DNA from: Phorcus lineatus
Taxonomy: Eukaryota; Mollusca; Gastropoda; Trochida; Trochidae
Direction: 5' to 3'
NCBI GenBank assembly: GCA_921293015.1
Contig: OV121081.1
Coordinates: forward strand, 64,373,022 to 64,437,021
Length of the DNA: 64,000 nt
Below are positions 1-11,934 of this stretch, piece after piece. The notes beneath the pieces were generated by a model that saw nothing but the letters and a program-made list of their open reading frames with translations, ran no database searches and had not been told where the DNA came from. The position numbers and the translations under genes were made by a program. How positions within the stretch are numbered: the stretch's first letter is position 1; the number at the start of each line of letters is the position of its first letter.

Positions 1-3000
1 CATAAAACCTACATGAAAGAAACAATAATGCTTGGTAAGATATATATTCATATATGTATTATATGTCTGTAGGTATTAAAACGAAGGTCGCAAGGTATTC
101 TGTAGGTGTCAAAGAGAATATCACCCAAGTGTCTTCTGATATAGAAAAAATATTACCAAGAATTGATCAAAGTATGAATAAATAATTTGATAAATAATTG
201 TTGATTTTATATCAGAAGACACGGGATTGAGATTTTATTTGTCATCCAAAAGCCTTCCCAAATAGTTGTCAGCACAAGAACATATTTATATATCTATAAC
301 ACAAAATGTCATCAAGCTTCTTTAACAGTGATTACAATGAGATCATAGCATTGTGACGTTATTATCATTATGGTTGGGTAATATACTTTGTGACGTCACA
401 GTATGGAAAGCTCTAGATCTATTCTCATTGATGTCAGAGCCCTGTGGTGTCATTGAATGATTTAATTGAATTATAACGATTTGATTTTATCCATCGCTTG
501 ATCTCTCACAACTGCTATCGTACCGTGGTAGCCACTTTTTAACGAAGCTACCAGGCGTTTGTCTGGTTCCTCATTGCTTCATGTTGTTCTCTTAGTAGCC
601 GCTCATACTATCTTAGTACTTCTGAACTATTTGCACCCACGTAGATGGTGAACTGTGTACCAATTACAGTAACAAGACGCTGATTCATTTATTTCATTAC
701 AGAGGTCATTATAGCTGCCAGTTCTAATGAATATTAGGGAAACTCCCTATCACTGGTGAAGCTGTTAGTGTCGAGTGAAGCCTTCCTCTGCCTAACAAGG
801 TAGTTCTGATAAGAGGGCACTGCACACATCTGATAACATAAAAATGCTGGTTTGGTTAGCGATGTTTGTAATGTATTTACGATTTCACTTTAATAAAACA
901 CAAATAACATCTTCAACGTTTTAATACAATACAAATAACATCTCACACACGTTTACGGTAGACATTTTGTAATTTTCAAATAACCCTTTATGATTTACCA
1001 AAATAATCCCTACAAACGATAATCTCGCGAAAGTATAGACTTGTTTGACATTTTGTTGGCATATACGACAAAGTATTATGTATTCAGTGATCAAATTTCT
1101 AGCCATCATTAGTGGACGGAGACCCACATGAGTGTAACCACGTTTAGACGTAAAAAAATCATGCAACAAACTTCAACAACTTGATAACGAAATACGGAGA
1201 ACAAAATTGTTTATCATCTTTGTGGAAAGGACGTTAAAACGGTTCTGCCATTAGTCATGTGTTCCTTTCTGTTTCAATATTATGATTTATAAGTTGAAGA
1301 CGTTTTTTGCTAAAGACTATAAAAGTCTATTTTGTTTGTCATAAACTATGTATAATAAAACTACTTAATCATTTGGTTTAAAGGATAAATGTACGTAAAA
1401 TAAATTAACATTCAACGTGGTATTATAAAGATTGAAGAAATATCTGTCGTTTAAAGACAGGTTTGTAAAGGTTGATTCAAGAAATCCAACATTTCACCAA
1501 TCTCTTATGCTGCTCTGCTCTGCTGCGTGGAGGAAATAATCAACCAGCAAGCAAACATCACTGAAGGACACTTTTATATGAACACCTTTTAATCCTTTGA
1601 GGTAAGGAAATGGGTTAGGATAGCGTTACCGATCATGGTATGTTTATTTTTAAAAGCTTCTTTTGACCAAACATTTTATTGCAATATATTTCCGTTTTCG
1701 TGAGATCATTTTATTCATCTAAAAGCGTGCCCTTTTCATGCACTTGACTGATGTAGTAGCATTTGATGAAGGGCATTCATGATAAAGAAACTAAGGGATT
1801 AGAAATGTAATTTCCATTGTCGTTACTCTGTATTTCCTATTTATGGACTATTATTATTTATAGTCACTTTAATTACATTTTCACATTTGGCGATTTGGCT
1901 TCTGAAAGGCAGCTTTAATATTTGTTGACTTATCAGTTGCCTTGATATTTTAAAATATGTTAAAACCAGTCACAAAAGGGACATCAATATAAAACTGCAC
2001 GCATCGACATATTGCAACATCTGATTGATAATTTGAATTCGTGGAATTATGCATTGGACGCAGATAAAGCACATAAAAGTACCATATTGAACAAAACATC
2101 AATTACTTTAGGAGTCCATCAGTGCGGTATAGACCTATCTTAATTTACAAATATACTGATATCACCCTTATCCATTTTTGGTTCAAATAGTAATAGATGT
2201 TCGCGAGATAAAGTGATTCAAGTGCATTATATATGGTAAAGAGGCAATAAAAGGGTTTTGAGCTATACGTCTTCTAATCTTAAATGATTTACACTCTGTG
2301 TATGCTTACTGTTTAATATATTTATTTATCATATATTTATTTTGTCGTCCCTTCAGACCTCAGCTAGCGCTGTCCTTCTGTAAAGATAAATCACGTTTCT
2401 GCTTCTCTCAGTGATAAATAATAACGTGAAGGTTTGGTAAAAAAGCAAGAATGAAGAGTGGCGTAAAATAATTGTCATCTGTATTATCATAATTAATGCC
2501 TTATTATATAAATTGTCCATTTGAAACTATTCAAATGTTTTAGGATTTAAAAAATCATTTTAAAAATTGCTAGCAGTCCTTTATAGTCTCCCTCCACTTG
2601 CAACCTTACCAAACTTACCTGCCCGAAGAAACGGTGTTTGAGTAGTTTAGGAATAATGTATAAACGGTTTCCTAACATTTACAAGAGCATTTAGTTCACA
2701 GTGAAGGTTGCATATTGCAATCAAGTGTAACTAACCTATATAGAAGAGTTTAAGAGAAGTAAAAACACCTCCTGTTTTCTTGTTAGTAATTAGTTCAATG
2801 ACTCTATTTTAGACTCGTAGTGCTGCTTTAATTACTAGAGAGATTTCCTTTCTTTGAATAGAGCGAGATGGAACCTGTGCACCTATGCTCTCATCATTCG
2901 CAATATGGCCATTCTATATATTTCATATTCATATCTCGCATTAGATTATAATTTGTCGATACATGCATTTGTAGCAATCATCCTAAATAACCTACAGATG

Positions 3001-3289
3001 TAAACAATGTTCTAGCCATTTGCATAAAATGTTATCCATAAATCAATCAAATGCCTCTTTGACGTTATCAACGAAACCAATCACGCACCTCTTAATACCC
3101 ATGTACACACTTGTTTTCTGAGTGACTAAGTACTGAAAATGAGATGGATAACACATTCCATTTCGATATTGCAAATGCACAAACGTCTCGTGATGGTCGT
3201 TACCTTTCCATGGGCATCAGTCTCAATAAGTGCACTTTACGAAACTCGTATATATATGAAAAGTTTAATTGATTCAAACGCAAGGTCAC
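1..3289. other. Gene-free AT-rich DNA
   Basis: I see no convincing gene here. Open frames are short and lack recognisable motifs. The only structure picked out is the small foldback at 129-222. Elsewhere there are scattered short duplications, for example ACAAATAACATCT twice near 900-945. Confidence 0.6.
129..222. repeat. 94-bp foldback with 14-bp perfect terminal inverted repeats
   Basis: GTGTCTTCTGATAT at 129-142 is the exact reverse complement of ATATCAGAAGACAC at 209-222. The interior is almost pure A/T. The size and ends resemble a tiny MITE or a stem-loop. No clear target-site duplication is visible, so the element interpretation is weak, but the inverted repeat itself is seen directly. 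Confidence 0.6.
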
Positions 3290-3291
3290 AT

Positions 3292-3731
3292 ATAGATTAG
3301 ATATAACATACTTCACATAGTCGTTTGCAGAATCATTTATATAAAATAAAAAAATAAACTCTATAGACCCTCACTAAATAAACAATGAGATGATTACCCT
3401 TAAATCACTGACATATATATCTCTAACTACACTTGAGCTATTTAAAAACAAAAGGGATTATATCACATTAACATATTGCTCAAGGGGTAAACTCATAAGA
3501 GAGTGATTGTGTCATTCAGAAGACCAACAAGGAAGAACCATGATGTGACCTGATTAGCTTGATTTACAATATATTCTTGTACATTGTACGTATATTTTGT
3601 TATAAATACGCTTGTAATGAGATGTTAACGATCATTTCGTTTCATCCCTGATGAGTCAAAACTATTGACAAAATGCTAGTATCGGATTAAAATGATTCTG
3701 CAAACGACTATGTGAAGTATGTTATATTTAA

Positions 3732-3738
<7 letters not shown>
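3292..3738. mobile_element. MITE-like element with ~45-bp terminal inverted repeats
   Basis: The segment at about 3294-3338 (key motif CATACTTCACATAGTCG) recurs as its reverse complement at about 3690-3736 (CGACTATGTGAAGTATG), with only small differences at the outer ends. About 350 bp of noncoding AT-rich sequence lies between the arms. The outer right end runs into a TA microsatellite, which suggests insertion at TA, though the target duplication cannot be proven. The superfamily is not identified; Tc1/mariner-type MITEs would fit a TA target. Confidence 0.7.

Positions 3739-3775
<37 letters not shown>
3736..3775. repeat. (TA)n microsatellite
   Basis: A near-perfect run of alternating T and A directly follows the right inverted repeat of the preceding element and ends at GCATGG. 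Confidence 0.95.
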
Positions 3776-3982
3776 CATGGTGTCTTTATGACGTTGCCAT
3801 GCTAAGACGTCACAGAACAAATGCGCATAACTCACGAGTTACGCGCCCCTTGTTCTGTGACGTCCAGCAATAACCGATAGTAGGAAGGAACGTTTATATA
3901 ATGCAGCGAGTTATGCGCCCCTTGTTCTGTGACGTTCAGCAATAACCGATAGTAGGAAGGAACGTTTATATAATGCAGCGTG
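3776..3982. repeat. 72-bp tandem duplication with palindromes and TATA-like boxes
   Basis: The block starting CGAGTTACGCGCCCC at 3835 repeats at 3907 (CGAGTTATGCGCCCC) with a 72-bp period and very few differences. Each unit ends in GGAACGTTTATATAATGC, giving TATA-like boxes at 3893-3901 and 3965-3973. GACGTCACAGAACAA (3806-3820) is the exact reverse complement of TTGTTCTGTGACGTC (3850-3864), and GCATGG (3776-3781) pairs with CCATGC (3797-3802). The CGTCA/TGACG motifs resemble CREB-type sites. It may be a promoter-like cassette or the terminal part of a mobile element; function is unproven. Confidence 0.7.
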
Positions 3983-5200
3983 AAAGTATTGGATGTTCGA
4001 GCAGTTGCCGTTCAAAATGTCGAACACTGCTAGTGGAAATAATTATGATAAATATTATGGTATCAATCTAAAATTCATTTTATAAAAACGCGAATTTTCC
4101 GAAATGCTTGACGTTGTCGTCTTACAGCTGGTGATGTTAACCCTGTTTTTTCCGTACAGTTTTGTCTGGCTGGTACCTCTGACTGCATTACAAATTGTCC
4201 TAGGTGCATGCAATTTTAGTTTGTCAGGTAATAGTTAAAGATAGTTTGTACAGTTATCAAATATATGATCACAATAGTCAAAAGAGGAAGGATGTAAGAA
4301 CTATACTTGCAAAGCAAAGTATGTCAACTCAGACAGGGCTTGTAGCTCCGCAAACAGTTGATCATCGGCTTACCTTTGAAATTACATTTCCTATGTGGGA
4401 GTGCATATTACCGTTTGATTGGAAAGTCACTCAAAGACGTCAACCCTAGATGATTATAAATACTGAAAACGTATATAATCCTACCCTTCAATTCTAAATT
4501 CGGTACTTGCGTTGGTACAGGTTTCCTGCAGCATGTTATGCTGGAAATTCTAATTAAATTACTATTAATGAGGCATGATGTTTCATTTGGGGCACCAAGA
4601 ATGACGTATGAGGAAGTGTTGTCAGCAAAAAATCTAATTAGGAGATAAATCCCTTCTGCTTTTAATTTTGGGTTGTATGTCGTGCATTTTTCACCCCTAA
4701 ATTTAATTTCAAACCGAGCTTGTGAACAAATTGAATAAACAATCAAGATAGCTTTATAGTTTGTCATGGTTGAATACACTGTCTGGAAATGTGGTCACTT
4801 ATGAATGAGAGGGGGGAAAGGGAAGGAAAGTTGAAGAATAGCGTACGTCCCCTCTGTTCACTTGACGAATCGTTATTACCGCGCGTTACGGTAAGAAGCG
4901 AGCTCGGTTTGAATTTAAATTTGGTGATAAAAAATAAACTTCTTCGACAAAAAATATACCACAGAATGGATTTATCTTCTAAATTTCATAAAACAATACG
5001 GTATTCTCAATGTCTGTATAGAATTGATTTAAAATTCATTTTGCTGTTGTCTAAGGCGATGAAAACAGTAAGTTCAGCGAATGGAGTTTGTAAACGCGTA
5101 TGAATGTGAATCGATCGTAAATATTTAGAGGTGATTATTAGCGAAATAATCACTCCAAAATTGACTGTGGTAACCAATCAGAAAGCAGTATTTTCATTCT
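3983..5200. other. No recognisable gene
   Basis: Three overlapping open frames of 81 to 123 codons on both strands (4204-4449 +, 4408-4779 -, 4789-5103 +) have no recognisable domain, and their composition looks like chance. A small perfect hairpin, GTGATTATT/AATAATCAC, sits near 5133-5156. Confidence 0.5.
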
Positions 5201-5214
5201 AGCTTTCGTGTCAT

Positions 5215-6200
5215 GTTAGAATATTGGATGATCTACTACATCATTGATAAAAACAAGAAATAAAAATGGACCCAAAAGAGATCACCTGGTAAGACTGATC
5301 TGTTATCCGAATTTTGACCGTTCAGAACTGTGGATTGGTTTCTGTTAGAAAGAACCACTTCAATAATTTACTCGATTGCTTATGTTTTCAATTTCAATAA
5401 AAGCCAAGCATCCCTTACTCCAACAAAAGCCTTACAAATGTCACAAAATTGCTTTAATTTCTTTACCTTTATCTAATGATCAACTTGTTAATGAAAAAGG
5501 TATGTAGTTGGAGCATAAATGTTTACTTTCCAATGTATGGAGTGAAATAAAAGATGCGACTTTCCAGATATGATATATAAGATATGATATATGAAAAAGA
5601 GGCTGAGAGGCTTAACTATGACAATAGATATGAGTCTTAACATTCGGTAACAAATTCTATCAGGGCCGATTGATTTTGTTCAGTCGAGGGATTTTCATAT
5701 GTCTTTAATTTCTTTTTCGGTTATAAGTATATACTGCAGAGCAACTTCGGAATTTGTTGTATTGTGGATAAAAGAGTCATCGTGGGTAGAAATCTTTGTA
5801 TTGTTAACAAAGAAATTATTTATGATATTAGCCTTGTTTTGATTGTGATCATAGATTTGTCCCTCGTGTTCTAAATTTGGAAATAATTTTGATTTAGAGA
5901 ATTCTTTTAGTTAATCTTTAACTAATTTCCACCAAGATTTGCTGCCGTGTTCAGAGTTCATTATTTTTTATTTCTGCATTACTTACTTCTGAAATTACAA
6001 AGTTACGTTTTTGTTTAAATCTTTCCTAAAGTACAGAAGAATTTAATTGTGTTTTTTTATGGACTCCGCTACGTTGTCTACTTAGTCTACGGCTGTAGCC
6101 ATTCATCCAAAGTTCGTCACGCGGACGAGTTCTCACCAATATATTTGATACAAAAGAATCTGTTGAATTATTGCGTCGATATTGTTTTGAGTACTTACAT
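5215..6200 (-). pseudogene. Decayed non-LTR retrotransposon (LINE) reverse transcriptase
   Basis: Read on the minus strand across stops and frameshifts, this stretch follows the usual order of a Jockey/CR1-type ORF2. A stretch like VRTRPRDELWMNG (about 6115-6155) matches the pre-RT linker 'RP.D.PWM'. It is followed by a KSWWKLVKD-like piece, a 'KANIINNFF' piece, then KSIGPDRICYRML (about 5640-5685, the 'K..GPDGI' block of RT). Next come SNRNQSTVLNGQNSD (about 5300-5345) and a degraded 'PQGS.LGPLLF.VFIND' block near 5240-5290. The catalytic F/YxDD block and the C-terminus are missing or unreadable. Many stop codons interrupt it, so it is an old dead copy. The assignment to a LINE RT is strong; the clade is not. 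Confidence 0.75.
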
Positions 6201-9200
6201 TATTATCTTTTAAACCTCAATTCCAATCAAATGTAGAAGTTGCATGCTTCAGTTATCCTATTTGCATCTATACTGTTATAATCATACATCCTTCTTATAT
6301 TGTGTAAATATATGACATCTCAATTTTACCTGCCAAATAAAATGCGAGAATAAATCTACAATTTTCATTCGACCCTTCGTTTTTGATAAATTCCCATTTT
6401 TATATCGCTCAATTCTTTTGTGAACACTAGCCTATTGTTGTCACTTATTCAGTTCAGTTCAAACTATTCCAGTACACCACCTTGAAGGTAAACGAGAATG
6501 ATGACATAATACTATATATACAACCAATCACCCAACGAATAGGCCTAACAATCAATAGTAATAATGTGGTAATTTATATGGCGCTATTAACAAGCATCGC
6601 CTCCACCGTTTGAAATCAGAGAATCCGAAAATGATTATTATCCCAAAATATAGCAATGTGACATGGTGAAACTCTTTCAACGGAAATGGGTGTGCAACTT
6701 TCTGAATCCCTCGAGGATGTATTGCATGTAAATACGCACATTCATCTTCACATTGATATCTAAATGAGCACACACTTCTAAATCTAATGTCGCGTGCATA
6801 ATAACGTGAGCAATGACCACGTACGAAACACAGGCAGTCGGATTGTTATGACAATGATTCACAAAGGCCAGACATGATTGCTATAAACACGCTGCAGGAT
6901 GTTCTACATTTACGCTTAATTGTGAAATGAAAGTATAGTAAAATAAATTCTTCCTGCCCTCAAATACAGATGAAGACCTGAGGCTTATATCATTTGATTA
7001 TTTTCTCATAAAACTGAATATTTGTTCGGCGAAGAAGTCAAATTTTGTCGTTTGCTTCCCCTTACATAATTAACGAGTCATTATTTTGATCTACATAGGA
7101 ATAAAATGGTTTGCTCCTCTTAATCTCAACATATTGGATTTGAAAAATGGGTGTCTATTTCTTAATGGGATCAATTAGTTACCTATAGCGTTATTTCTAC
7201 GGTCTTAGGACAAAATCCCCAGTGGAAAAAAATCCCAAAGGACAAAATCTTTTAGGAAAAAAATCCCATAATGTATCTAAAATCTCACCCGTGGGTTACA
7301 ACTTACATAACCCCTCAAGGTTTGTTTTGGTGTTTGCACCTGGTAGTTGATCTGGTAAGTCAGTTATACCGCTTGGTTTCTGCACAAACAGTAAAACCCG
7401 GCTTCATGCAAAATGGCTACCAACTGGCGAGAACGGCTTCAAATTTGTTTGTGATAACATTCTGAGGAAGCCAAATAAACAAAAGGTAACCACTTCTAAT
7501 GGATTTTGTTTTACATTTCAAGTTTCAATGAGCTAGGCCTCATTTTATTGATTTCTGATCCTGAAAAGAACAGAGTGTATGGAGGTAAGGCGGACAGTTG
7601 TATATTCCCGTAAGCGTTAATACACAGTGGATTATTAGTGTACTCTATGACTTCGTCAAGATAATCTTGTTCTCTTTCATGTGCTATCAGGATGCGCCTC
7701 AACCTTTGGGTCGCTCGTTGATAAAGATGCCATTCCAGCTCTCGTGCTTTTTCAGTTTTTTCATGTGTGACAATGATAGAAATGTGCAAACCGAGACAAT
7801 CTGAACGACTATTAATTTATTAATATCATTGCTTTTATGGCCACGTGTTATGTGGTGTAAAATAACAGATGGAAATAAAACAAAAGATGATATTATTTGA
7901 AGTTACTTATCTTGAATAGATATTCCGTTTCCGCAAACTTTTGTATTCTCTTTCATTAGCTATAACCGTTTTTGTTTAAAGCTAGCACACGAAAGCGCGC
8001 GAAAGGATCGTATTAAATCATCGTCATGTAATCTAAACAGTAACAACTACAAGATGGTAAACCAAACTATCAATTTAAGGTTGTCGGGTGACATCTGATA
8101 TGTTTTACCGACTGGAAAGTAGGAGGGAGGCTATCTATTACGTCAAGCGGCAGGATTAACGCTTCAGTGACAATAGTATATCGGGTAATTTCAGAAACTT
8201 AACGTCAAGTCATGTACCAATTGACTCCCAAAAGTGGGCATTGGACATAAAAGTCGATCTTTAAACCGAGTACTTCTTTTTGTCTAGTCAAGCAAAGCAC
8301 AAAATGCTTAGCTTTTCGATCATGCTTATCGTCCTTTTTGAGATAATTTAAAGTGTGTCTCGACATGACCAATTTCAATCAAAGTTTGCTGATAATATAT
8401 TGAGAACAATAAGGCAAAGGAGAAAAAATGAAAAGATATATGCTTGCGTCTCTCTTATCATATACCTTCAATGTACAATTCTCATGCAGTTTTTAATCAT
8501 CTTTGCCAAAACCAAAGGAATTTAATAATTTCATTTACAGTTATATTTTTCGTCAGCATGAGTATTTTTTAATGATAACAATTCCTTAACTAAAACTTTC
8601 AAAATGATGATACATTCTTACAGAAACATTCAGAAACGAATTCAAAAGAAAATAGAGATTTCGAAATACCATTGTTAGATGCAGCTATTGTTGACATAGT
8701 CAGCGTTTATTTCACGTAGAGATAATTTTGGCTTTGAAATGTTTGTCGCCAGTGGTTTCTTTGAAAATGTCAGTCTGTCATATTTGAGACATTAATGTCA
8801 AATGCATGTCCTCATCACGAAATCACAATGGAACTTTTCTTGCAAAGTCTTTTAATAATCATTGATTTTTTATTACTTTATTAATATTAATGAATGCTTT
8901 TTTCTAATGGGAATTTCAAATTGAAATAAAACAAGTTAACATCATATGCACGTGAATTGACCAGGTGTCATGGATTGAGGAGAATTTTATTAATACATCC
9001 GTCCTCATTTGAGATAGTTGAATCAATGTCCACAGCAAACACATTCTTTAACAAATTAATAACGTATGTAGGAGGGACGTTTGATTATTGAAGGAATTTT
9101 TTCAGGTTTCGACTCTTGTCAAAGTTGAGGAACGATTGGGCCGAGAATAGATTACAGCTTAATCAGCTTCAGTAAGAAATCGTGGCAAGAGGCGTTAGAT

Positions 9201-9780
9201 TGCACTGTGTCCTTTCGTATTGGTTGTTCTTCGACGTGTCGAGATTAAAGCATCTGCCAACACTGAGTAGTCACATATTGTACTAATTCTTAGATAACTA
9301 TGTTAGTATTGGTTGATTGCATTGCAGAAGACAACTGGAGCTTTTACTATTTCAGGGATTGAAGCAACAAGTGCATTTGGAAGAGGGTGGAAGAGGGTGG
9401 GAGATGGTGAAGAGGATGATCGAAGAAGGTCTGCACAAAGCAAATTGGTAAAACTAACAGGCTAATGTTCTATAAAAGGTGTTGATTATTTTAGTAATAA
9501 TTGTCTATGCATTATTTTACAATGAATTATCAAGGAATCATCAAGGCACTCTTGAAAATTGTTTTTGGCAATTTTTATTGTGAAATATCATCTGAAAACG
9601 TTACAGAATAGAATGTAACATATATCTCAACTACATCAATTGGGAGACAATATTTGAATCAAGATCCATATGTATGAGGGCCGTATATGAAAGAATTCCC
9701 CATACCCACGGTTTAAAGTTTAAAGGGTGGAGCAAAACTAGGCAGTTATTAGTCTATAGTAATAAGTATAAGAGTAATAT
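6201..9780. other. Gene-free AT-rich DNA
   Basis: No supported gene. Near 7205-7270 the phrase GGACAAAATC recurs with AAAAAAATCCC spacers, a short degenerate direct repeat. A purine-rich GAAGAGGGTGG duplication lies near 9380. One open frame at 7511-7789 is listed separately as doubtful. Confidence 0.5.
7511..7810 (-). CDS. Doubtful open frame, possible isolated exon or chance ORF
   Basis: About 92-100 codons are open on the minus strand, rich in charged residues, with a helix-like stretch (key piece RATQRLRRILIAHEREQD) and no hydrophobic bias. It starts on TTG rather than ATG, there is no clear splice acceptor upstream, and I recognise no family. The opposite strand is also open over part of it. 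It could be an exon of an otherwise unseen gene, a transposon fragment or a chance frame. Confidence 0.18.
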   Translation of the reverse strand, partial: SRSDCLGLHISIIVTHEKTEKARELEWHLYQRATQRLRRILIAHEREQDYLDEVIEYTNNPLCINAYGNIQLSALPPYTLFFSGSEINKMRPSSLKLEM

Positions 9781-9829
9781 TCCCAGTTTTATAAAACTGT
9801 AGAGACATTGCTTGAAGACGTCCGAAGGT

Positions 9830-10195
9830 CACTAATGAAGCGATGACGACTTTGGAGTTCAGTGTTTCAAAATCTTGAAAACGTCTTCCCCTGAATTATG
9901 ATGGTTGACAGCGTGGAAGTCAGGTGACGCAAGGGCAGTAGAGTAAGGAGGTAAGGAAGGGTATCATAGCCACAGGACCGTGCTTCATTTTGGCAGAGCT
10001 GTGCACGAGGCCGTTTACACAGACACCTTTGTTTAGCATAACACGTCTACGTTTCTCTCAATTTCCGCACAGTGAAGCATAGTAAGCCCCTGTCATTGTG
10101 GAACTCTTTGCCATAACATCACAAACCCATCCCAAAAGACTGCGAGCATGATATTGCCTGAAGATGGTTAAACTCCTGTTCTTCCATCGCATCGA
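9830..10195 (-). pseudogene. Decayed mariner-family transposase fragment
   Basis: On the minus strand the sequence reads SSGNIMLAVFWDG (about 10145-10185), the mariner 'G.VM..VFWD' block carrying the second catalytic aspartate. It is followed by GAYYASL and EKRRRVMLNKGV (about 10030-10095), equal to the 'YY..L..KLRE.. RRG.L..GVL' block. A degraded 'DNA..HT' region and 'SPDFH' (about 9900-9930) come next. Stops and frame changes break it. Mariner transposases join DD34D catalytic blocks in this order; only the C-terminal half is legible here. Terminal inverted repeats were not located. Confidence 0.7.
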
Positions 10196-10281
10196 CTGAA
10201 TTTAGTCTAAGGATCATAGTGGTAAATCCCAGTTGCACCCTGTGTAACAAGTTATAGTTACCAACCGAGTTGGAACTGTAT

Positions 10282-10349
10282 ATGAATTGGAACACTTAGG
10301 CACGTGCTAGTTGTGATTACATCGCACGTGCCTAGGTGTTTCAATTCAT
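10282..10349. repeat. 68-nt hairpin with 26-bp arms
   Basis: The arms are 10282-10307 and 10324-10349, with a 16-nt loop. They pair over 26 positions; the only two non-Watson-Crick pairs would be G:U in RNA when transcribed from the plus strand. Weaker pairing continues outward into GTTATAGTTACCAAC and its partner near 10365-10376. It could be a fold-back element or a structured, microRNA-precursor-like transcript. No transcription evidence is available. Confidence 0.6.
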
Positions 10350-10456
10350 GCACGCCGACAACGAGGTTGATAACTGACTTACCATTCAACCATTAAAATC
10401 AATTTCAAACAGCGACAAAACCGTTTAAAAATATATATATTAAGCACATGTACGCT

Positions 10457-10555
10457 GTGGCCGCAGCGTGAGATCTCATTGGTTGCAAGACGGAGAATTA
10501 GAGTTATCTGTTCCTTACTTTGCGTCAAACCAATGAGATCTCTCGCTGCGGCCAC
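10457..10555. repeat. 99-bp foldback with 28-bp GC-rich inverted repeats (MITE-like)
   Basis: GTGGCCGCAGCGTGAGATCT...at 10457-10484 matches the reverse complement of 10528-10555 with one mismatch. The loop is about 43 bp. The arms are far more GC-rich than the surroundings and contain an ATTGG/CCAAT box. An antisense open frame (10379-10588) simply reads through this structure. Probably a small MITE. No target duplication was identified. Confidence 0.65.
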
Positions 10556-11930
10556 ACCCCACGAAAGGTCTAAGGTGACGGCGGCCATTTGTTAAGTTGG
10601 GCGTGGAAATCGTCTTTCGGCTGTCCTCATTAAATAACCCAAAAGATTTTAGAACATGTCTGCATAAATTTTAAATTGATTGCGTGCGTATTTATTGTAG
10701 CATTCGGTCAAGAAAGCGGGTGGGGGCGAATCGAGTGTCTGGCCTTTCCATATACTATAATCAGAGGTACAATTCGATTCAGGGAGTGTTCTCTAAAAAA
10801 CAAATTTTTAATTTTTTTGTTTAATTTTAAAAAAATGTTTTAATGATCCGAGGGCCTGGGGTTCGATCCCCGGTTTCGACCAAAACATTTGTAAATTCTC
10901 CTGTTCTACAATAAAAGTTATTTTACGAATCATCTTCACTATGAGAAACAATTATTTATAACTTTGTTCACAGGTGAGTAAGTTAGTTGAACACCTGTAG
11001 TCATTAAACTTACCACCTGAGCATGAGCAAAACACGGTGATCCGACCGGAAGAAAACAATAGAGTTGAATGGTAAAGGTCTGTTGAAAAATTATGCGTGA
11101 ATTTCTTAGCACTTTTTCAAAAGATCCTTAGAGACTCGTCCCTGCCTCTGTTTAAAGTGTGACAAGCCCTGGAACCCATTGTGCAGACACCATATGCATG
11201 GTGTCAAATTGTCACGAATGACGTCATCCACAGACCTTACACTTATTTTGATGTCATGGTGAGATTAGTGAGCATTTATACGTCTATCTTCCAAAATGAC
11301 GGACACTATCGTCGGCAGCAGCTGGATGAGGTCGACCAAAAGGGGAGCATTTTCCACATATTTCCTGCCACATTTAAATTTGCCATACCAGTATTTGACT
11401 ATGCCATACCATGGGTCATCTTCCCAATAAGTGTAATTTAATTAAGGTTTCCCTTGGTGTGCAATCTTCCAAATACGAAAATCTGATAAGTGCTCGTTAC
11501 TCGTTACTGGGCATTCATTTTCATCACTCACTTCAATTTAACACTTGTGAAATATAAAGCTTTAATCGGGTCATACTGCAATTACCACAAGGCCAACAGA
11601 GATTGGTCTCATTGCTAACAAATAGACATTTTCGGTCACATATGAGGGCCAGAAATGGGTCAAGGGATATCTTTAGAGAACGTCCCCTCGCGAAACAGAT
11701 GATTGTTTTGTTAAATGAAATAATATATATTATCTTGAACGGAGGTAAATTAGTTAGCAATGTAGTATTAATAGTAACAGCTATGGGTTTAACAGCCTCA
11801 ATTTCAGCTGTTTAACTTCATTGAACTTGAAACGATATATTTCTTTAAGGTTAAAACTAACCTTATCTATGACTGAAGGGTTTAAAATAAAATGAAATCA
11901 GTACATTGCTGGGATATCATCTCAATCAAA
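10556..11930. other. No recognisable gene; one tRNA-like B-box relic
   Basis: Nothing coding is supported. At about 10845-10882 GGCCTGGGGTTCGATCCCCGG has the form of a pol III B box within a T-arm, preceded by a T/A-rich stretch with no A box, so it is at most a truncated tRNA-derived SINE relic. Two overlapping open frames near 11533-11815 lie antisense to each other and look like chance. Confidence 0.4.
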
Positions 11931-11934
11931 GGAG

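Noticed and set aside
4789-5103. 104-codon plus-strand frame
   Set aside because: No motif, low-complexity composition, next to LINE debris; treated as chance.
10379-10588. Minus-strand 69-codon frame with a good ATG context
   Set aside because: It reads through the GC-rich foldback; its codons are explained by the inverted repeat.
10845-10882. Possible tRNA 3' half
   Set aside because: Only a T-arm-like B box with no A box or acceptor pairing; probably a SINE relic.
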